A DNA stretch of 64,000 nt from Gillisia sp. Hel_I_86 (GTDB taxonomy: Bacteria > Bacteroidota > Bacteroidia > Flavobacteriales > Flavobacteriaceae), in contig NZ_VISE01000001.1 of the NCBI RefSeq assembly GCF_007827275.1, positions 1,550,001 to 1,614,000 of the forward strand, in the 5' to 3' direction. Shown here piece after piece: positions 1 through 9,113 of this stretch (within the stretch, counting starts at the first letter, position 1; each line of letters opens with the position of its first letter). The notes under the pieces are model-generated. The model worked only from the letters and a program-made list of their open reading frames with translations, was not told where the DNA came from and made no database searches. The position numbers and the translations under genes are program-made.

Positions 1-200
1 GCATCGTCACCCTGAACTGGTTTCAGGGTCTTGGATTCACAAATAAATAAAAACACGTCAATGGTAGAGTTTCAGAATCTCATAACATGAAGAACCAATA
101 CAGTAAATTGAGACCCTGAAAACCTCGACACTTTGGGACAGGGAGACGAAACAACTATTAGGATAAAAAACAGATATTCAAAATAATAATATTATTCCTT
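1..200. repeat. Dispersed palindromic repeat, 5' edge of window
   Basis: Gene-free stretch. Bases 1-35 carry a CCCTGAAC-TGGTTTCAGGG palindrome preceded by GCATCGTCA. Related copies lie near 31803, 37531 and 50025. A GAGACCCTGAAA half-copy follows at about 110. The same phrases (TTTCAGAATCTCATAA, GAGACCCTGAAA) recur at 63897-63990, so both ends of the window carry this repeat family. No coding sequence is seen here. Confidence 0.7.
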
Positions 201-220
201 TTTGTTTAACAAATGATTAA

Positions 221-247
221 GAGGCAATTGAATATATTAATTGCCTC
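221..247. terminator. Possible hairpin upstream of the first gene
   Basis: GAGGCAATT (221-229) pairs with AATTGCCTC (239-247), giving a 9-bp perfect stem and a 9-nt loop, followed by an AT-rich tract. It could terminate a gene left of the window or act in the leader of the gene that follows. There is no clean T-run. Confidence 0.35.
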
Positions 248-320
248 ATTTATTTATATAATTTTATAATTGACTATTTTTAGGGCTTTAATAAATAAGA
301 TGCTCTCCTTGAACCATAAT

Positions 321-3305
321 ATGATCAAAACTATACCATACTTTACGCTGTTCTTCCTTCTTTTTTCTTTACAAATAATAGCACAAAAAAGAGAAACATC
401 GGGACCTGTGTATATAGATTCTGCAGTTGCTGTTCCTGTAACAGCAATTTCCAACCGAAAAATGAAGGCGCCCTCTACAGAATATAAATTGGTGAACCCA
501 AGGAATAGGGGAATTAACAAAGTGGTTCCGGGTAAAGGTCTGCCAAAAACACAAGATGCTGCATTGCAATCCAAAATGGGAGAATTACCTGCAAAAGCGC
601 CACTTTTCACCTTTGATGCAGCAGTAACAAGATCTACGCCATCGGACCCAACAGGGGCTGCGGGCCCAAATCATTATGTGAACGGGTGGAACTCGGCATT
701 TTCTATATTCGATAAAAGTGGAAATCAAATTGTGCCTCCAGCTTCCCTTTCGAGTATCGGAGGAGAATTTACAAACGAAACGTTAGGGGATCCAATCATT
801 TTATATGACGAATTTGCAGATCGCTTTTTGATAACCCAGTTCAGTGATACCCCAGAAAGTTTTTTAGTTGCAGTTTCGCAAACTTCCGATCCAGTAAATG
901 GAGGATGGAATACCTATAGATTTCCAACTAATGAAGCATTGCCAGATTATCCAAAAATCTCTGTTTGGAGCGATGGGTATTATGTAACAACCAATAAAAA
1001 TTCGAACACCGCCAGTACTAGTCAAGTTGTCTATGTTTTTGAACGGGACAAAATGTTGGTGGGGCAAAGTGCAAAAGTTGTCTCTTTTCCCTTACCAGGT
1101 ATTAGAACCAATGGGTTTTATAGCCCGGCAGGGTTTCATGCAATGGGGGGCGAGCTTCCGCCAAGAGGAAATTCTCCCATTATCTTTTTACAGGATGATG
1201 CTTGGGCAGGTGTTTTCGAAGATCATTTAAAATTCTGGAACGTTAATATAAATTGGAATTCGCCTGGAAATTCCACAATAGCTGAATCTCAAGAGTTGGG
1301 GACAAGCAATGGGGTGACCCCATTTATTGCCACTTTTGATGGTGGTGCATTTTCTAATCTTGCACAGCCAGAAGGTGCTCCAGATTTAGATGTTTTGCAG
1401 GCTACAATGATGTACATGACGCAGTATAGACGATTTTCAACGTATAATGCAGCGGTGTTGAATTTTGTGGTGGATGTAGATGCCACAGCAGCCGAGCATG
1501 CCGGAATTCGTTGGTACGAGCTAAGGCAGCCTTCCAATGGGGGTCTTTGGGCAGTTTTTCAGGAAGGAACCTATGCGCCAGACAAAAGCGATAGGTATTC
1601 TGGAAGTATTGGTATGGATGCCAATGGCAACATAGGTCTAGGTTTTACGGTATTGGATGACAGTCCCGAAACCCCTATTTTTCCTTCTATTAGATATACG
1701 GGCAGGTATAATAATGATCCTAAAGGACAAATGACCGTAAAGGAAGAGGTGATCGTTAATGGAATTAGCGCCGATCCTTCCTCAAGATATGGAGATTATG
1801 CCCATTTAACGGTAGATCCTGCAGACGATTTAACCTTTTGGCACAATGGAGAATATTTTGATGGTCCAGATAGAAAGAACCGGGTTGGGGTCTTTAAACT
1901 TGCTCCAGATTTTACAAATGATGTTGGAATTGTTGCATTGGTAAGTCCTACCAATGCCACCTTAACCTCTTCGGAAGTAGTTACCGTAACCATTAGAAAT
2001 TTTGGGATTGCTTCCCACACCAATATTCCGGTGAGTTACTCTGTAGATGGTGGAGCTGTGGTTACCGAAACTTTTACGGGGACTATTCCTGGAACAAGTT
2101 CTGTGGATTTTACATTTGCAACACCTGCGAATGTTGGAACAATTGGGCAAATCTATACCTTTGTTGCAGCCACAAATTTAGATACCGATGAGAATGAGAA
2201 CAACGATTCTTTCACTATAGAGGTTAAAAACTTATTTCCAAAAGATGTAGGAATTACGTCCATAGATTCCCCAAGAACAGATCTCAATTTAACCGCTTCG
2301 GAAGAAGTTACAGTTACGATTGAAAATTTTGGCGGGGAGCCACAATCCAATATCCCAGTAGCATATAGAATAGAAAATAACCGAAAAATAAATGAAGTTT
2401 TCCCAGGAACCATTCCAGTGGGAGAAAATGCAGTGTACACCTTTTCCCAAACAGCTAATCTATCAACTTCTGGACGGTTTTTAATATATGCAGAAACAAA
2501 TTTGGAAGGAGATCAAGACAATACCAATAATTCCAAAAACAAGTCTGTTGCCAACTTAAGCTGTATTCCCGAAGGATCGGACTGTGCTAGTTTTGGAGAC
2601 GGATTATCTTATTTTGAATTAGGCGATATCTTGAACGAGCGAATCCCATGTACAAATGGATATGCCGATTATATTGGACTTTCTACCGATTTAGATAGAT
2701 CCATAGGTAATTATACGGTTACTGTTAAAACATTGTTTGACAATCCCCAAGATGAAAAATTCTCTTTGTGGATAGATCTTAATGATAATGGCGCCTTCGA
2801 TGATTCTGAAATTTTGATTTCTTCACAGAATATTCCTGCTGCCAATACTGCTTTTTCTTTCGATTTTACATTGCCAAATGATGCTCCTTTGGGACAACAT
2901 TTATTAAGGGTCCGTGCTGGGGATACTTCCTTTGGGGGCGATCTAAACAATCCATGTAGCGTGATGGATTTTGGAACTACACATGATTATACTGTTAGGA
3001 TTACAGATTCTACCTTAAAAATCGATGATTTCCTTTTGAATGAGGCCAATCTAGAGATCGTGGAACAAAACCCAATACCGCGGGACGGCATTTATAGGGT
3101 ATTCCTAGAAACTCAATTTGACCAACCTTTGCGAATTACCGTTCATAATTTACTAGGTCAAAAAATGATCGAAAATGAGGTCAATAATTTAAATGGACGG
3201 GGATATCAATATGATTTCGATATGTCTTACGCAGCAAGGGGAGTTTATCTTTTGAGGATTGGAACCAGGGATGTAGGAATAGTGAAGAGGTTTATAGTAA
3301 GGTAA
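321..3305 (+). CDS. Secreted multidomain protein with GEVED domain and T9SS C-terminal sorting signal
   Basis: Large exported protein, probably released or anchored at the cell surface by the type IX secretion system. An in-frame ATG exists at 270, but the ATG at 321 directly precedes a signal peptide (MIKTIPYF, hydrophobic run, IIAQ) and is preferred. Numbered from the 270 start, a long N-terminal region without a recognised domain is followed by two CARDB-like repeats (DVGI motifs near residues 549 and 658, each with VTVTI-NFG). A GEVED-type domain follows at about 765-912, with LWIDLNDNGAF as its calcium-site-like core. The last 80 residues form a type A sorting domain (GVYLLRIG...KRFIV). 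No catalytic motif is seen, so it may be an adhesin or polymer-binding protein. It stands alone, followed by repeats and then xth. Confidence 0.85.
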   Translation: MIKTIPYFTLFFLLFSLQIIAQKRETSGPVYIDSAVAVPVTAISNRKMKAPSTEYKLVNPRNRGINKVVPGKGLPKTQDAALQSKMGELPAKAPLFTFDAAVTRSTPSDPTGAAGPNHYVNGWNSAFSIFDKSGNQIVPPASLSSIGGEFTNETLGDPIILYDEFADRFLITQFSDTPESFLVAVSQTSDPVNGGWNTYRFPTNEALPDYPKISVWSDGYYVTTNKNSNTASTSQVVYVFERDKMLVGQSAKVVSFPLPGIRTNGFYSPAGFHAMGGELPPRGNSPIIFLQDDAWAGVFEDHLKFWNVNINWNSPGNSTIAESQELGTSNGVTPFIATFDGGAFSNLAQPEGAPDLDVLQATMMYMTQYRRFSTYNAAVLNFVVDVDATAAEHAGIRWYELRQPSNGGLWAVFQEGTYAPDKSDRYSGSIGMDANGNIGLGFTVLDDSPETPIFPSIRYTGRYNNDPKGQMTVKEEVIVNGISADPSSRYGDYAHLTVDPADDLTFWHNGEYFDGPDRKNRVGVFKLAPDFTNDVGIVALVSPTNATLTSSEVVTVTIRNFGIASHTNIPVSYSVDGGAVVTETFTGTIPGTSSVDFTFATPANVGTIGQIYTFVAATNLDTDENENNDSFTIEVKNLFPKDVGITSIDSPRTDLNLTASEEVTVTIENFGGEPQSNIPVAYRIENNRKINEVFPGTIPVGENAVYTFSQTANLSTSGRFLIYAETNLEGDQDNTNNSKNKSVANLSCIPEGSDCASFGDGLSYFELGDILNERIPCTNGYADYIGLSTDLDRSIGNYTVTVKTLFDNPQDEKFSLWIDLNDNGAFDDSEILISSQNIPAANTAFSFDFTLPNDAPLGQHLLRVRAGDTSFGGDLNNPCSVMDFGTTHDYTVRITDSTLKIDDFLLNEANLEIVEQNPIPRDGIYRVFLETQFDQPLRITVHNLLGQKMIENEVNNLNGRGYQYDFDMSYAARGVYLLRIGTRDVGIVKRFIVR

Positions 3306-3461
3306 AATTCTAAAGCTATTCAATAATCAGATACTTGGACACTAGTTTGCCTTAATTTTTCGGGCAAGCCTCTGTTGATTAAACCCTCATTGAGGGTTTC
3401 TATCTTCAAAATAATAGAAGGTATTTGCTATTTTTTTATTTTTGGAAAATATTAAAAATTT
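3306..3461. repeat. Short repeat fragment and candidate promoter before xth
   Basis: AACCCTCATTGAGGGTTT near 3380 matches the core of the TTAATCCCTCATTGAGGG repeat family found at 20865, 45037 and 52760. A TATTTTTG box (3437-3444), fitting the TAnnTTTG -7 element, lies 17 bp before the xth ATG. No good -33 box is visible. Confidence 0.45.
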
Positions 3462-4244
3462 ATGAAGATAATATCCTACAATGTAAACGGAATTAGGGCA
3501 GCAATTAGAAAAGGATTTATAGAATGGCTATCTGCTGCTAATCCCGATATTGTGTGTTTACAGGAAATTAAAGCGTCCCCAGATCAATTGGATCTTAGTG
3601 TGTTTGCGAATGCTGGATATAAATATAATTACTGGTACCCCGCCAAAAAAAAAGGCTATAGCGGCGTCGCAATTTTGAGCAAGCACGAGCCAAAACATGT
3701 TGAGTACGGTACGGGGATCGATTATATGGATTTTGAAGGTCGGAACATTCGAGTGGATTTTGAGGGTTTTTCGGTGATGAGCCTTTACCTGCCTTCAGGG
3801 ACCAATATTAATAGATTGGAACATAAGCTTCAATATATGGCAGATTTTCAGCGATATATTGATAATTTAAAAACGCAAATCCCAAATTTAATAATTTGTG
3901 GCGATTATAATATTTGCCATGAAGCTATAGATATTCATGATCCCGTTAGGCTAAAAAACACCTCTGGGTTTCTTCCGGTAGAAAGAGCGTGGATAGATGG
4001 GTTTATGAAAAGCGGATTTATTGATTCTTTCAGACATTTTAATAAAGAAGCGACAGATCAATATTCTTGGTGGAGCTATAGAGCGGGTGCTCGTGCAAAT
4101 AATAAAGGCTGGCGCATAGATTATAACTTGGTTTCTCGAACTTTGGAATCTAAATTAAAACGTGCGGTTATCTTGCCCGATGCGATGCATAGCGACCATT
4201 GCCCGGTCTTATTGGAAATAGACTCGGCTTACACCAATATTTAA
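3462..4244 (+). CDS. xth: Exodeoxyribonuclease III / AP endonuclease
   Basis: Metal-dependent 3'-5' exonuclease and AP endonuclease of the exonuclease III (EEP) fold, acting in base-excision repair. At 260 aa it matches the usual family length. The N-terminus MKIISYNVNGIRAA is the standard strand with the NVNG motif. QEIKA carries the metal-binding Glu at residue 35. GDYNICH, near 146, holds the Asp/Asn of the active site. The terminal SDHCP motif near 244 supplies the catalytic Asp-His. All key residues are present. The gene appears monocistronic, with a candidate TATTTTTG -7 box upstream at 3437. Confidence 0.95.
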   Translation: MKIISYNVNGIRAAIRKGFIEWLSAANPDIVCLQEIKASPDQLDLSVFANAGYKYNYWYPAKKKGYSGVAILSKHEPKHVEYGTGIDYMDFEGRNIRVDFEGFSVMSLYLPSGTNINRLEHKLQYMADFQRYIDNLKTQIPNLIICGDYNICHEAIDIHDPVRLKNTSGFLPVERAWIDGFMKSGFIDSFRHFNKEATDQYSWWSYRAGARANNKGWRIDYNLVSRTLESKLKRAVILPDAMHSDHCPVLLEIDSAYTNI

Positions 4245-4316
4245 AGTTTCAAAAAATAATTCAAACTTTTTTAATTCCTTCAGAAATAAACTTCTGAAGA
4301 ATACAAAATTTTTAAA

Positions 4317-5351
4317 ATGAAATATACCACTCTTCCAAATTCCGATATTAAAGTAAGCAAGATCTGTTTAGGCTCCATGACATGGGGACAACAAAATACA
4401 GAAGAAGAAGGGCATGCCCAACTGGATTATGCTTTAAATGAAGGAGTGAATTTTATAGATACTGCCGAAATGTACTCTACGCCTGCACATAAAGATACGC
4501 AGGGAAGCACAGAGAGAATAATAGGGAGTTGGTTCCAAAAAACTGGAAATAGGGATAAAGTAGTATTAGCTACCAAAATCACAGGTCCGGGCAGTGCCAT
4601 GGCTCATATTAGACCAAATCTGGGCTTTTCCAAGGCCGCGTTAAACGATGCGCTCACAAAGAGTTTAAAAAGGTTACAGACAGATTATATAGATCTCTAT
4701 CAATTACATTGGCCGGAAAGGAATTCCAATTTCTTCGGAAAACGTGGGTTTGAAGACGATCCTTCTGAAGAATGGGCAGATAATTTCAAGGAAATCCTTT
4801 TCAATTTAAATGAATTTATCAAAGAAGGAAAAATAAGAAAAATTGGGCTTTCCAATGAATCGCCCTTCGGAGTGATGCGCTGCTTGGAAGAGGCCAGAAA
4901 CGGCGCTCCAAGAATAAGTACGGTTCAAAACCCGTACAGCTTGCTCAATAGAAAGGATGAAATAGGCCTTACCGAAATTTATCATCGGGAAGATGTTGGC
5001 TTGTTCCCTTATTCGCCTTTGGGAATGGGCTCCCTAAGTGGGAAATATTTAAAGGATAAGAATGCAAAAGGCAGACTGACCTTATTTCCACAATATTCCC
5101 GATATGGAAATGTTCAGGCAGTCAAGGCAATTGAAAAATATACAGAGATAGCTGAAAAGCATCAATTGAATCCTTCACAAATGGCATTGGCTTTTGTAAA
5201 TATGCAGCCCTTTGTTACAAGCACGATTATTGGAGCTACTACTTTAGAACAGTTAAAGGAAAATATTGGGAGCATAAAAGTTCATCTTTCCAAAAAGGTT
5301 CTTGAAGAGATCAATGAAGTGCATGAGTCCATCCCTAATCCTGCCCCTTAA
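4317..5351 (+). CDS. Aldo/keto reductase, Tas-like
   Basis: NADP(H)-dependent oxidoreductase with an aldo/keto reductase TIM barrel. At 344 aa it resembles the Tas/YghZ subfamily rather than the shorter 280-aa classical enzymes. The catalytic tetrad is visible: Asp48 and Tyr53 in FIDTAEMYS, Lys87 in VVLATKITG and His131 in YQLHWPERN. KIGLSNESPFG and a C-terminal TIIGATTLEQL segment fit cofactor phosphate binding. The physiological substrate cannot be told from sequence. Its TAA stop (5349-5351) overlaps the convergent stop of the M23 peptidase gene, so the two genes share a 4-bp tail-to-tail overlap with no room for a terminator. Confidence 0.9.
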   Translation: MKYTTLPNSDIKVSKICLGSMTWGQQNTEEEGHAQLDYALNEGVNFIDTAEMYSTPAHKDTQGSTERIIGSWFQKTGNRDKVVLATKITGPGSAMAHIRPNLGFSKAALNDALTKSLKRLQTDYIDLYQLHWPERNSNFFGKRGFEDDPSEEWADNFKEILFNLNEFIKEGKIRKIGLSNESPFGVMRCLEEARNGAPRISTVQNPYSLLNRKDEIGLTEIYHREDVGLFPYSPLGMGSLSGKYLKDKNAKGRLTLFPQYSRYGNVQAVKAIEKYTEIAEKHQLNPSQMALAFVNMQPFVTSTIIGATTLEQLKENIGSIKVHLSKKVLEEINEVHESIPNPAP

Positions 5352-6481
5352 TTTATTGGGGCTGCCAAAGAAGAATGAAGAAAGGATGGAATCTTGGAGT
5401 TTGGGGCTTTAATATGATACCAGTCATCGGTTTTTCCTAAAATCTGGATCGTGTCCCCGGCAGGAATCTTTTGAATAATTTCAGAATTTTTAATTGAATT
5501 CGAGTTTCGTATGTTCGCTTTGTTTTTAACAACCCCTAACTGATTCCCGGGTAAAAAAGGGCTTTTTTTAGGGGGTTCATTTTCCTCCTGTTTAATAAAA
5601 TGGTAGGGATTTATTGCGCCGCCAAACCTGCGATAAATTCCAAAATGTAAATGCGGGGCAGTGGTTCTGGCGTTTCCCGTATTTCCCACAAAACCCAGGG
5701 TATCCCCAGCCTTAACCTGATACTTTTTAATAGCTGCAATACTGTCCAAATGTGCATAATATAAGGATTGCCCCCTTTTGGGATCGCGCAACCACACTTG
5801 TTTTCCTCCCAAACCTTTCTCACCGCTAGAAGTTATCCTTCCATCCACGGCCGCAATTACTGGCGTGCCGCGTTTAGCAAAAATATCCACCCCTTTGTGC
5901 GACCTTTTTCCGCCATCCCGCTGGGCACCCCAAAAACTTTGCGCATCACTGTTTTTTCCACCTGCAACCGGAAAATGGTATAACGGAGACCTTTTTATTT
6001 CTATGGTAAAAAATGAACTGGCATCAATTTCTGGCTGAACCACAATTTTATAAATATTGTCTTCTTCAATTTCAACTTGTAGTGTTTGCTCTCCAAATCC
6101 TGAACTTTTAATATTTTTATAAGCTGAATCCTCCACCGAAAAAATATCGATAAAAGTTAGGGATGAGGTAGAATCCTGCTTGATTTTTACCGAAAGCAAA
6201 TCTCCCCCATGAAGTTCCATTAAATAAGAATAAACCAAAAAACTTTTAGGGAAAAATCTACCAGATTCTCGATAAGGTAAACCGATGGATATACTGTCAT
6301 TCTTTAGCGACTTATCTTTTTCTGACTCCCAGATTGCAAACAACTCATCACTTATTTTTAAATCCCTTTGGTAAACTTCACGTGCCGTAGGATTTGTCAA
6401 AAAATCCCTAGCTTTATCGATTTTGGAACAGCCTTCTAGAACTAAAAGGAGTAAAAACAAGTATATAATCCTACCGTGCAT
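5348..6481 (-). CDS. M23 (LytM) family lipoprotein peptidase with SH3 domain
   Basis: Predicted peptidoglycan endopeptidase at the inner face of an envelope membrane. The N-terminus ends in the lipobox LEGC (Cys18), indicating a lipoprotein. After an N-terminal region without a recognised domain, the LytM zinc site is complete: His195 and Asp199 in SHKGVDIF, then His277 and His279 in APHLHFG. A bacterial SH3-like domain covers about residues 318-375 (NIRN...GDTIQIL...WYHI), as in wall-binding modules. All metal ligands are present, so it is probably active rather than an EnvC/NlpD-like activator. It converges with the aldo/keto reductase gene, and radA lies just upstream on the same strand. 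Confidence 0.9.
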   Translation of the reverse strand: MHGRIIYLFLLLLVLEGCSKIDKARDFLTNPTAREVYQRDLKISDELFAIWESEKDKSLKNDSISIGLPYRESGRFFPKSFLVYSYLMELHGGDLLSVKIKQDSTSSLTFIDIFSVEDSAYKNIKSSGFGEQTLQVEIEEDNIYKIVVQPEIDASSFFTIEIKRSPLYHFPVAGGKNSDAQSFWGAQRDGGKRSHKGVDIFAKRGTPVIAAVDGRITSSGEKGLGGKQVWLRDPKRGQSLYYAHLDSIAAIKKYQVKAGDTLGFVGNTGNARTTAPHLHFGIYRRFGGAINPYHFIKQEENEPPKKSPFLPGNQLGVVKNKANIRNSNSIKNSEIIQKIPAGDTIQILGKTDDWYHIKAPNSKIPSFLHSSLAAPIN

Positions 6482-6522
6482 TCTTCAATTTTTGAGTTTT
6501 AAATCACAGTAATTATGCCATG

Positions 6523-7887
6523 TTAGCCAAATAAATAGCTTACCACATCTTCTATTTTTGCTACTTTTTGAATTGTAATGGCATAGTTTGTTTTTGGAAG
6601 CTTGGTTTGTGAAGAGATCATGATCGTTGCATAGCCTAATTTTTCGGCTTCAATAATACGTTGCTCTGCTCTGGTGACCGGTCTAATTTCTCCTGCCAAG
6701 CCAATTTCAGCAGCAAAACAAATGTCTTTGGGTATCGCTATATCTTCATTGGACGAGAGTATAGCAGCAATCACAGCAAGGTCTATCGCAGGATCGTCTA
6801 CACTGATTCCACCGGTAACGTTCAAGAAAACATCCTTTGCCCCTAACCTAAATCCGGCGCGTTTTTCTAGAACAGCCAATAGCATGTTCAATCTCTTTGC
6901 GTTATAGCCCGTTGTAGAGCGCTGTGGCGTTCCATATACCGCAGAGCTTACCAATGCCTGGATTTCGATCATTAAAGGGCGTACGCCTTCTAAGGTCGAA
7001 GAAATTGCGGTTCCGCTTAAGCCTTCGTCATTCTTGGAGATCAATATTTCAGAGGGATTAGAGACTTCCCGTAATCCGCTGCCCAACATTTCATAGATTC
7101 CCAATTCATGGGTAGATCCAAATCTATTTTTATTGGCACGTAAAATTCTATATACATGATTCCTGTCACCTTCAAACTGCAAAACCGTATCCACCATGTG
7201 TTCCAGCACCTTGGGACCAGCTATGCTTCCTTCTTTTGTGATATGCCCAATCAAAATTACAGGCACTCCGGTTTCCTTTGCGAATTTTATTAATTCTGCA
7301 GTACATTCCCGAACTTGGGAGATGCTCCCGGGAGAGCTTTCTATATAATCGCTATGCAGGGTTTGAATGGAATCCACAATTACAATTTCCGGTTGTAAGG
7401 CTTCAATTTGCTTAAAGATGTTCTGGGTTTTGGTTTCCGTGAGAATATAGCAATTGGCAGGATTTGGATTTATTCGCTCTGCCCGCATTTTAATTTGTTG
7501 CTGACTTTCTTCTCCTGAAACATATAAAGTTTTATGACTTAGATGAAGCGAGATCTGCAATAATAAAGTGCTCTTTCCAATTCCCGGTTCCCCACCCAAT
7601 AGCGTTAGGGATCCAGGAACAATTCCCCCGCCTAGGACCCTGTTCAGTTCGGCATTATTGGTATCCAATCTCGTTTCTGAAGAAACTTCGATCTCTGCAA
7701 TTTTTAAAGGTTTGGAAGTTTTTTTAACCTCTCGAGTTGTGGGGGATTTCCAATCTATTTTATCTGGAGTCTGAATAACTTCTTCCACCAGCGTGTTCCA
7801 CTCCTTACAAGCCGAACATTGTCCTTGCCATTTGGAATGTTGGGTGCCACAATTCTGACAATAAAAAGTGGTTTTTACCTTTGCCAT
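6523..7887 (-). CDS. radA: DNA repair protein RadA
   Basis: RecA-like ATPase that drives branch migration in recombination. From the preferred ATG at 7887 (MAKVKTTFYC) it is 454 aa. The open frame extends 8 codons upstream, but those codons are not conserved-looking. Domains in order: a four-cysteine zinc finger (Cys10, 13, 24, 27), Walker A GEPGIGKST at 99-107, the RadA-specific KNRFG motif near residue 245, and a C-terminal Lon-protease-like domain. Length and motifs are canonical. It lies between the M23 peptidase and an esterase-like gene on the same strand, 40-50 bp from each, so co-transcription is possible. Confidence 0.96.
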   Translation of the reverse strand: MAKVKTTFYCQNCGTQHSKWQGQCSACKEWNTLVEEVIQTPDKIDWKSPTTREVKKTSKPLKIAEIEVSSETRLDTNNAELNRVLGGGIVPGSLTLLGGEPGIGKSTLLLQISLHLSHKTLYVSGEESQQQIKMRAERINPNPANCYILTETKTQNIFKQIEALQPEIVIVDSIQTLHSDYIESSPGSISQVRECTAELIKFAKETGVPVILIGHITKEGSIAGPKVLEHMVDTVLQFEGDRNHVYRILRANKNRFGSTHELGIYEMLGSGLREVSNPSEILISKNDEGLSGTAISSTLEGVRPLMIEIQALVSSAVYGTPQRSTTGYNAKRLNMLLAVLEKRAGFRLGAKDVFLNVTGGISVDDPAIDLAVIAAILSSNEDIAIPKDICFAAEIGLAGEIRPVTRAEQRIIEAEKLGYATIMISSQTKLPKTNYAITIQKVAKIEDVVSYLFG

Positions 7888-7928
7888 AGTGCGATTATGA
7901 TGAAATTTCAATTTATTATTAGAAAGGC

Positions 7929-9077
7929 TTAATATCCGAAATCTTGCTTGATTTTATCTGCTTTATCAAGCATAAAATCTGTTGTTAAAAAGGAAATAGG
8001 TTCTTGTCCATAGCCTCTTTGATAAATACGCATGGCTTTTTTGGGATTCCCGGTTTCTTCCTCGTACCTGGCTTCGAAATACGTAGCGAGCATAGTTGTT
8101 GGATAATGCTTTCCTGCAAGTTTTGAGAGATCATGAAGTTCTTCCCATTTTTCGGTTTTTTCTATAGCATTGTATACTGCCATAAAATCGTTTAATCTTA
8201 TTTGCTTGTTAACATGAAACAAGGTCTTGATACTCTCATATTTTTCGACCAAAAAATTATAAGACGATACCGATGTTTGTAGAAGAATCCTATTATAATC
8301 GAAGATAGAAATTGGCCTGTAAACCTCGAAAATTTGCTCTATAGCTTTTGGGATGGCGTTTCCGGCCAATGTATAATGGGATGCATCGGGAAAATTATCG
8401 AAATTGTATTTTAAATTTTCATTTTTGATGTTTTTCAATTGATTATCGAAACTTAAAATGTCCTCTTTTAGAGACGGGATATCCTCTTCGGCAGTGGCAA
8501 GATAATACCAGATCTTATTTTTGGATTTGGTTAAAGCGGCTGTAACCCTATCTGCCATTTCTGGTGCAAGATCTGGGCTAATATTTATATAACCTTGAAA
8601 AAGCGGATTTTCTTTAAGCAGATAATAATTGATGAAATTCGCGGTATAATCATGCCCCACAATTACTCTAAATGGCGCTGTGCGATATTGAGCATCTAAA
8701 TAGGTCATTAATTCCATGCCTATAAACTCAAAGAATTTCGCCCCGGTTTTTGAGGGTAAAAAGCGTTCGTCGTCATAAAAAGCATCTGAATCTCGGGTGT
8801 TGTTTTGTTTAATTCCAACAACGATCATCTCCGGGATATCCTCCCAATAAGAATAGAAATCTACATTTCCTGCAACAGGTTCGAATAAATAATCGCCATC
8901 CAGAACGATGAGGACAGGATAGGATTTTTCTTTGTTCTTGTCGTAATTTCGGGGAAGTTGGATTTTTAACTCTCGTTCTTCGCCTAGTTTTGAGGACTTT
9001 AAAGATTTGTAAATGGTTTGTGCTGTAAATAGGTTAGGGGCAATAAACAGACAAATTAAAAATAATGTTTTGTGCAT
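7929..9077 (-). CDS. Esterase-D-like alpha/beta hydrolase with an altered nucleophile
   Basis: Exported protein of about 382 aa from the ATG at 9077, which directly precedes a signal peptide (MHKTLFLICLF...FTAQ). The frame could start at 9104. The first 260 residues resemble the putative esterase (COG2819) fold: KIQLPRNYDKN, YPVLIVLDGDYLF and PEMIVVGI. The nucleophile elbow reads VIVGHDYTAN, with Asp where the family has GHS, so it may be a pseudo-hydrolase or use another mechanism. The C-terminal 110 residues look helical, with a TPR-like feel (EARYEEETGNPKKAMRIYQ). It lies in a run of minus-strand genes from panC to the M23 peptidase, with short gaps. Confidence 0.75.
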   Translation of the reverse strand: MHKTLFLICLFIAPNLFTAQTIYKSLKSSKLGEERELKIQLPRNYDKNKEKSYPVLIVLDGDYLFEPVAGNVDFYSYWEDIPEMIVVGIKQNNTRDSDAFYDDERFLPSKTGAKFFEFIGMELMTYLDAQYRTAPFRVIVGHDYTANFINYYLLKENPLFQGYINISPDLAPEMADRVTAALTKSKNKIWYYLATAEEDIPSLKEDILSFDNQLKNIKNENLKYNFDNFPDASHYTLAGNAIPKAIEQIFEVYRPISIFDYNRILLQTSVSSYNFLVEKYESIKTLFHVNKQIRLNDFMAVYNAIEKTEKWEELHDLSKLAGKHYPTTMLATYFEARYEEETGNPKKAMRIYQRGYGQEPISFLTTDFMLDKADKIKQDFGY

Positions 9078-9113
9078 AGGTGAGGTTTTAATTGTCACGC
9101 ACAATATAGCTTT

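Noticed and set aside
4278-4299. CTTCAGAA...TTCTGAAG hairpin after xth as a terminator
   Set aside because: Eight-bp AT-rich stem without a following T-run. Too weak to call.
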